Of a stretch of 9,254 bases of DNA, positions 6,730-9,254 are shown in pieces. Position 1 is the stretch's first letter; every line of letters starts with the position of its first letter. Under the pieces are notes generated by a model. That model made no database searches. It had not been told where the DNA came from and saw only the letters and a list, made by a program, of their open reading frames with translations. Source of the DNA: an uncultured Desulfovibrio sp. (GTDB lineage: Bacteria; Desulfobacterota; Desulfovibrionia; Desulfovibrionales; Desulfovibrionaceae); NCBI GenBank assembly GCA_945871415.1, contig CAMBWG010000064.1, positions 1 through 9,254 on the forward strand, in the 5' to 3' direction. A program made the position numbers and the translations under genes.

Positions 6730-8763
6730 CTACTGCCTGCGCTTGAAAAGGCGCTCCAGAGCTCCGGCATCCCAGCGCAGGACAGCCGGGCGGCCATGCG
6801 GGCAGTAGTCTCTCTCCGGTGTTTCCAGCCATTGCTGCAGAAGCCCGGCGGCTTCGTCGGGAGCGAGACGCTGCCCGGCCTTGATGGCGCCCTTGCAGGA
6901 CAGAGAAATGAACATGCCGGCCAGATCATCCTTGCGTCCGGCCAGCGCCTCGCGCAGGAAATCGCGCGCCTCGGCCCTGTTCAGGCTCGGCGGAATACTG
7001 CGCGCCAGCAGCGCACCCTGTGACAGTTCCACGTCGAAGCCCATATGTGCCAGCGTTTCCTGAAGAGCATAGGCGCGCTCCTGCTCGGCGGGATGCAGCG
7101 CAAGTTCCAGCGGCAGAGCCAGACACTGTCCCGTGCCGCTGAATGCGCCACGCCGCAGCCGGGCATACAGCACCCGTTCGTGCGCGGCGTGCTGATCTAT
7201 GAGCAGCAATGCGCCCTCGCGATCCCTTACGACCAGATACGTGTCCGCCACCTGCCCGAGATAGCAGAACGCCCCTATCCGCAACGGCGTTGCGTCCCCC
7301 TCCTGAATAGAAACGGGCGCGGGCGCTTCCGTAACCGCCTCCGCAACAGCCGCCTCCGCAACAGGCGACGCCGTAACGGAGACCGCCGGGGAAACATCCT
7401 TTGCGGGACGCGCAGACGGCGGAACGGGCGTTTCCACCTGCGGCGGCAATGCGCTTTCTCCGAAGGCTGCTGGCGCTTCGGCCAGGCCGGAACGGAACGG
7501 CGGAGGCGCGGTCATTGCGCCATCGTCCTCATCCGGTTGCGGTCGCGGCGCCGGCTGCCGTACTTCCCAGACATCGCCATCCGGCGCGTCGCTTCGCGCA
7601 AAACGATCCGCCATAATGGGCGCATGATCCACCGTGCCCCAGAAACCGCGGGGCCGGGGCGGCAGCAGACTTGCCTGCGGCACTTCGACAGGATGCGCGT
7701 CCACTGCGGGAGCCCTGTCGCCCAGCGACGCCTCCAGCGGCGTGGTCAGGGCGCTCTGCACCGCATGCAGTACGGCGGAAAAGACTGCGGATTCATCACG
7801 GAAACGCACTTCGGATTTGGCGGGATGCACATTGACATCCACCTCGGCGGCGTCCATCTCCACAAAGAGAATGACCTGCGGATAATCCCGGCTTGTCAGA
7901 CGGCCCTTGTAGGCCTCGCGCACGGCCGCAAGCAGACGCTTGTCCGACACGATGCGCCCGTTGACGTACAACAGTATGCGATCCCCGCGCAGCTGGGCCA
8001 CTTCGGGGAGAGCCGCAAAACCGTGGGCCCGGACGCCGTGCCGCTCCCCGTCAAAAGGCCGCAGCGCCTCCATAATCAGCTCCGGCCAGATGACGCCGAG
8101 GCGCGTCCGCACATCCTGCCCCGGCAGGAAACGCAGGCATTCGCGCTCACAGCCGGATGCCGAGCCCGACGCCAGCCGAAAGCCAACTTTCGGTCGTGCC
8201 AGCGCAAGACGGGTCAGCCACTCCTGCGCGCGCTTGAATTCCGTGGCCGGAGTCTTTAAAAACTTGAGACGGGCCGGAACATTGGCAAACAGGTCCCGCA
8301 CCTCAATGACGGTACCCCGATGGAGCGCAGCGGGCCCTTCGCTGACACAACGACCGAACTCCAGCTCCATATGCCAGGCTTCCGCGTCGCCGCCGTCTGC
8401 CGTCCGCGCTGCGGAGGTCAGCGAAAAACGCGAAACAGAGGCAATGCTGGGCAGGGCCTCGCCGCGAAAACCGTAGGACCGTATCCGCTCCAGGTCTTCC
8501 AGACTGGCAATCTTGCTGGTAGCATGCCGCGTCACGGCCAGCGACATTTCCTCCCGGGCAATACCCGTACCGTTGTCCTGCACCCGGATCAGCCCCTGAC
8601 CGCCGTTATCAAGCCGGACATCAATCATGTCCGCTCCGGCATCCAGGCTGTTTTCCACCAGCTCCTTGACGACGCTGGCAGGACGTTCTACGACCTCCCC
8701 CGCGGCAATTTGATTACACAACTCAGGCGGCAAGAGACGAATATGACGAGACGACGCATTCAT
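6730..8763 (-). CDS. mutL: DNA mismatch repair protein MutL
   Basis: MutL is a dimeric ATPase that links MutS mismatch recognition to strand incision. The 677-aa product has the full N-terminal GHKL ATPase: QIAAGEVVERP (18-28), the ELVENSLDAGA motif (Glu34, Asn38), DNGTGI (63-68), ATSKI (81-85) and GFRGEAL (98-104). A transducer region ends in VDVNVHPAKSEVRF (308-321). A Pro/Ala-rich linker spans about 345-490, and the C-terminal dimerisation domain follows. That domain holds DQHAAHE (523-529) and CPHGRP (654-659), seen in endonuclease-type MutL. However, the last Glu of the DQHA(X)2E(X)4E motif is Ala534. Start 8763 fits the family, which begins a few residues before QIAAGEVVERP. Longer starts at 8829-8847 would add a non-conserved extension; no clear ribosome site supports any of them. 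The gene is convergent with the lipoprotein gene and divergent from the CxxC gene. Confidence 0.97.
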   Translation of the reverse strand: MNASSRHIRLLPPELCNQIAAGEVVERPASVVKELVENSLDAGADMIDVRLDNGGQGLIRVQDNGTGIAREEMSLAVTRHATSKIASLEDLERIRSYGFRGEALPSIASVSRFSLTSAARTADGGDAEAWHMELEFGRCVSEGPAALHRGTVIEVRDLFANVPARLKFLKTPATEFKRAQEWLTRLALARPKVGFRLASGSASGCERECLRFLPGQDVRTRLGVIWPELIMEALRPFDGERHGVRAHGFAALPEVAQLRGDRILLYVNGRIVSDKRLLAAVREAYKGRLTSRDYPQVILFVEMDAAEVDVNVHPAKSEVRFRDESAVFSAVLHAVQSALTTPLEASLGDRAPAVDAHPVEVPQASLLPPRPRGFWGTVDHAPIMADRFARSDAPDGDVWEVRQPAPRPQPDEDDGAMTAPPPFRSGLAEAPAAFGESALPPQVETPVPPSARPAKDVSPAVSVTASPVAEAAVAEAVTEAPAPVSIQEGDATPLRIGAFCYLGQVADTYLVVRDREGALLLIDQHAAHERVLYARLRRGAFSGTGQCLALPLELALHPAEQERAYALQETLAHMGFDVELSQGALLARSIPPSLNRAEARDFLREALAGRKDDLAGMFISLSCKGAIKAGQRLAPDEAAGLLQQWLETPERDYCPHGRPAVLRWDAGALERLFKRRQ
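7335..7364. repeat. Perfect 15-bp tandem duplication inside the mutL linker
   Basis: CCGCCTCCGCAACAG occurs twice head to tail (7335-7349 and 7350-7364). On the mutL strand it encodes two in-frame copies of an Ala/Val/Glu five-residue unit at about residues 468-477, in the disordered linker. Gain or loss of a unit would keep the frame. Confidence 0.9.
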
Positions 8764-9153
8764 AGCGGCAGTGTAGCCGCCGGAACCACACCGCGCAAGA
8801 GCGGTATCCGCCCCTACGGCAAACGCCATCCCCTGCCCCGCCATCACAGGCTGCGCCGGGATCCGGAAAAGGGAGCCATAGAGGTTCCTCTTCTGCCCGA
8901 AGTGCGCCCCTTTGACGTTGATTTGCTCTATGTCGAATGCAGCCGCTGTGGCGCGCCCGTCATGTGGGAAGGCAACCGCACAGCCCGGCTTCTTGAGGCC
9001 GCGGGCATCGATCCGCTGGAACTGGACGCAAGCTGCCTGCTCATGACCGACGCCTGCCCCCTCTGCGGCGGCAAGGGCGCGTATACCGTGCAGATATACC
9101 GCATCGGCCGCAGCCCGGAAAAACTCCTTCCGCCCTTCTACGGCAATGCCTGA
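8743..9153 (+). CDS. Small protein with two CxxC motifs, possible zinc ribbon (hypothetical)
   Basis: A 136-aa product of unknown function. Residues 1-42 are strongly basic, with many Arg, Lys and His. A more ordinary folded-looking part follows, starting near VPLLPEVRPFDVDLLYVEC. Two Cys pairs, CSRC (66-69) and CPLCGG (105-110), are separated by 35 residues and could bind one zinc ion; Cys98 lies between them. No signal peptide or membrane segment is seen, so it is probably cytoplasmic, and the basic segment suggests nucleic-acid contact as a guess. The ATG at 8743 is the only ATG before the CxxC region in this frame, but its ribosome site is weak. Third-position GC rises only after about 8800, so the true start is uncertain. 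It overlaps the mutL 5' end by 21 bases on the opposite strand. The part containing the cysteines is the secure part. Confidence 0.7.
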   Translation: MTRRRIHSGSVAAGTTPRKSGIRPYGKRHPLPRHHRLRRDPEKGAIEVPLLPEVRPFDVDLLYVECSRCGAPVMWEGNRTARLLEAAGIDPLELDASCLLMTDACPLCGGKGAYTVQIYRIGRSPEKLLPPFYGNA

Positions 9154-9177
9154 GGAGCTGTATTGGTTGGGGGGAAG

Positions 9178-9210
9178 GGAAACCCCTCCGCTCGCGCGGG
9201 AGGGGTTTCC
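9178..9210 (+). terminator. Strong GC-rich hairpin downstream of the CxxC gene
   Basis: GGAAACCCCTCC (9178-9189) pairs perfectly over 12 bp with GGAGGGGTTTCC (9199-9210) around a 9-nt loop. It lies 25 bases after the stop codon, where a terminator is expected. No T-run follows on either strand, so it may be a weak or Rho-assisted terminator or an mRNA 3'-end stabiliser. Nothing else is recognised from 9211 to the window end. Confidence 0.5.
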
Positions 9211-9254
9211 GGCAGATTGTACTCAGAAAGTTAACAGAGGGCTTGCTCAAAAAA

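Noticed and set aside
6668..6732. Bidirectional intrinsic terminator between the second lipoprotein and mutL
   Set aside because: The GC hairpin is real, but no T-run follows on either side, and the sequence is explained as a repeat copy.
7045..8259. A 404-codon plus-strand open frame antisense to mutL
   Set aside because: It is Arg/His/Cys-rich with no domain signature and lies fully within the well-supported mutL gene, so it is a composition artefact.
8320..8742. N-terminal extension of the CxxC protein reaching into mutL
   Set aside because: This part is antisense to the conserved ATPase domain of mutL and looks like a shadow; the frame is only plausible as coding after about 8743.
8764..8847. 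Longer mutL starts (GTG 8847, ATG 8844, ATG 8829)
   Set aside because: They would add up to 28 residues before the conserved N-terminus that the family lacks, and would lie within the opposing gene.
1..9254. CRISPR array, prophage, transposase or toxin-antitoxin module
   Set aside because: No regularly spaced short repeats, no transposase or integrase motifs, and no small gene pair of that kind were seen on either strand.

Overview
The window is a GC-rich bacterial chromosome segment with ordinary housekeeping genes around an accessory core. The gene content suggests a sulfate-reducer-like member of the Desulfovibrionaceae: a full-length GlnRS, a MutL that keeps the C-terminal CPHGRP metal-site motif, and Sec lipoproteins of a kind I cannot assign to a named family. 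No marker in the window proves the taxon, so this is a moderate-to-low confidence inference.

Layout from left to right. A tRNA-Ser(GCT) gene lies on the minus strand (28-121) with its own sigma70-type promoter. Back to back with it, a second sigma70-type promoter reads right into glnS (338-2053, glutaminyl-tRNA synthetase). After glnS come a structured repeat (copy A, 2051-2182), a strong intrinsic terminator (2226-2267) and an AT-rich upstream region. Two tandem paralogous lipoprotein genes follow (2430-4445 and 4625-6670). They are separated by repeat copy B in inverted orientation (4458-4602). A truncated copy C (6668-6723) sits between the second lipoprotein and the convergent mutL (8763-6730, minus). 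A small gene for a protein with two CxxC motifs (8743-9153, plus) diverges from mutL, with the two 5' ends overlapping. The window closes with a GC-rich hairpin.

Functionally, tRNA-Ser and glnS serve translation and mutL serves mismatch repair. The lipoprotein pair looks like a lineage-specific envelope family. Each protein combines a lipobox signal peptide, an Ig-like beta region, a cysteine-containing region resembling C-type-lectin/Lcl-like domains, Sel1-like helical repeats and a basic helical tail. Substrate and role are unknown.

The most notable non-coding feature is a small repeat family with terminal inverted repeats (TAGAGC...GCTCTA), internal hairpins and TA at its ends. It occurs three times in 4.7 kb and flanks both lipoprotein genes. 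In two of the three cases its terminal TAG is the stop codon of the upstream gene. It resembles a non-autonomous MITE-like element, but no transposase is present. I found no complete insertion sequence, CRISPR array, prophage or obvious defence system.
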